Positions 16,584 through 17,258 of a DNA stretch of 17,258 nt are shown piece by piece. The stretch comes from CAZDGB01 sp964504645 (GTDB lineage Bacteria > Planctomycetota > Planctomycetia > Planctomycetales > Planctomycetaceae). Location of the stretch: the NCBI GenBank assembly GCA_964504645.1, contig CAZDGB010000147.1, positions 1-17,258 of the forward strand. Direction: 5' to 3'. Positions within the stretch are counted from its first letter, which is position 1. Each line of letters starts with the position of its first letter. The position numbers and the translations under genes are program-made. The notes under the pieces were generated by a model. The model did no database searches. It was given only the letters and a program-made list of their open reading frames with translations, and was not told the DNA's origin.

Positions 16584-17258
16584 TCTTCGAGATCGGATAC
16601 TCGACGATGCCGCAGGCGCCGGCGGCTTTGAGTTGCGGGATCACGGTGCGGACGTAGGCTTCGTCGACGATCGTGTTCACGTCGACCCAATCGGGGTCGG
16701 ACAGCGACGACACCGTCGGCTTCTGCAGCGACGGCAGCTTTTGCAGGATGCTCGCCAGGTCCGTCCGGCGGACGTTCATCATCAGGCCGACTTTCGTTTC
16801 CGCCGCCAGGCACGATTGCAGCATAAGCGCGATGTTCTCGCACTTGCCGCGCTTCCAGCCGTCGGCGAACGACGTCTTGTTGGCGATGAACCGCGTCGTG
16901 CTCTGCAGCACCTCGTCGACGATCCGCAGGTTGTTCGCCCGCAGCGAACTGCCGGTCTCGGTCACTTCGACGATGGCGTCGGCGAGCCGCGGCGGCTTCA
17001 CCTCTGTCGCGCCCCACGAGAATTCGACGGTCGCTTCGACGCCGTGCCGAGCGAGATAGCGCTTCGTCAGTCCGACGGCTTCCGTGGCGATCCGCTTCCC
17101 TTGCAAGTCCTTCACCGTCTGCACGGAGGAATCGTTCGGCACGCAGAGCACCCACCGCACGGGCCGCCGGCTCACCTTCGAGAACATCAGCTCGCAGATC
17201 TGGTGGACGCCGGCCTCGGTTTCGAGAATCCAGTCGTACCCGGTGATGCCGGCGTCGA
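16573..17258 (-). CDS. hisG: ATP phosphoribosyltransferase, HisG (3' part, cut by window edge)
   Basis: HisG joins ATP and PRPP, the first and regulated step of histidine synthesis. The visible 227 residues start inside the gene with DAGITGYDWILETEAGV, a family landmark, and continue through the catalytic region (WVLCVPNDSSVQTVKDLQG, ATEAVGLTKRYLARHG, ADAIVEVTETGSSLRANNLRIVDEVLQSTTRFIAN). The C-terminal part (KVGLMMNVRRTDLASILQKLPSLQKPTVSSL) is the ACT-like HisG_C domain that binds histidine, so this is the long, hexameric form that needs no HisZ. An internal ATG at 17187 is not the start. The stop at 16573 lies inside the end of the convergent methyltransferase gene. No other his genes are visible. 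Confidence 0.92.
   Translation of the reverse strand, partial: DAGITGYDWILETEAGVHQICELMFSKVSRRPVRWVLCVPNDSSVQTVKDLQGKRIATEAVGLTKRYLARHGVEATVEFSWGATEVKPPRLADAIVEVTETGSSLRANNLRIVDEVLQSTTRFIANKTSFADGWKRGKCENIALMLQSCLAAETKVGLMMNVRRTDLASILQKLPSLQKPTVSSLSDPDWVDVNTIVDEAYVRTVIPQLKAAGACGIVEYPISKIID

Overview
The window looks like chromosomal DNA of a planctomycete (phylum Planctomycetota). The strongest evidence is the central cluster of families that are heavily expanded in that phylum: a twin-arginine DUF1501 protein, a Big_2/DUF1549/DUF1553 protein, and a cytochrome-c/WD40/PPC protein. The GC-rich base composition, frequent weak Shine-Dalgarno sequences and short transcription units on both strands agree with this. 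The genus cannot be told from the sequence.

Layout. Positions 1-162 hold a nested palindromic element. A GGQ-type release-factor-like gene (minus, 163-681) and a solitary GroES-like gene (plus, 908-1249) are divergent around a region with two inverted heptamer-repeat tracts. GroES converges on a one-TM hypothetical protein (minus, 1328-2119) over a pair of hairpins. A SixA-like phosphohistidine phosphatase follows (2311-2781). Next is a three-gene ABC exporter resembling DevBCA/MacAB: FtsX-type permease, ATPase (ATGA overlap) and HlyD-type adaptor (2972-6369), preceded by a recognisable sigma70-type promoter.

Positions 6503-14493 carry the planctomycete cluster, all on the plus strand: DUF1501 (6503-7888), a small antitoxin-like gene plus a MazF/PemK-family toxin (7942-8565), the Big_2/DUF1549/DUF1553 protein (8603-11053), an unrecognised small membrane protein (11098-11658), and the cytochrome-c/WD40/PPC protein (11704-14493). 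The three large proteins are exported and probably act together outside the cytoplasmic membrane; their biochemical role is not established. The toxin-antitoxin pair and the small membrane protein look like passengers in this cluster.

The right end has an exported alpha/beta hydrolase (minus, 14523-15389), a divergent SAM methyltransferase (plus, 15633-16583) and the 3' part of hisG (minus, from 16573, truncated by the window edge). The methyltransferase and hisG reading frames overlap tail to tail by 11 bp.

The most unusual signals are not genes. They are (i) the 110-bp nested palindrome at the left edge and (ii) degenerate 7-bp repeat tracts scattered over six sites. Two of those tracts lie in frame inside the WD40 gene at structurally equivalent inter-blade loops, and one abuts the sixA start codon. 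No tRNA, rRNA, CRISPR array or insertion sequence was seen, and no gap between genes exceeds 300 bases.
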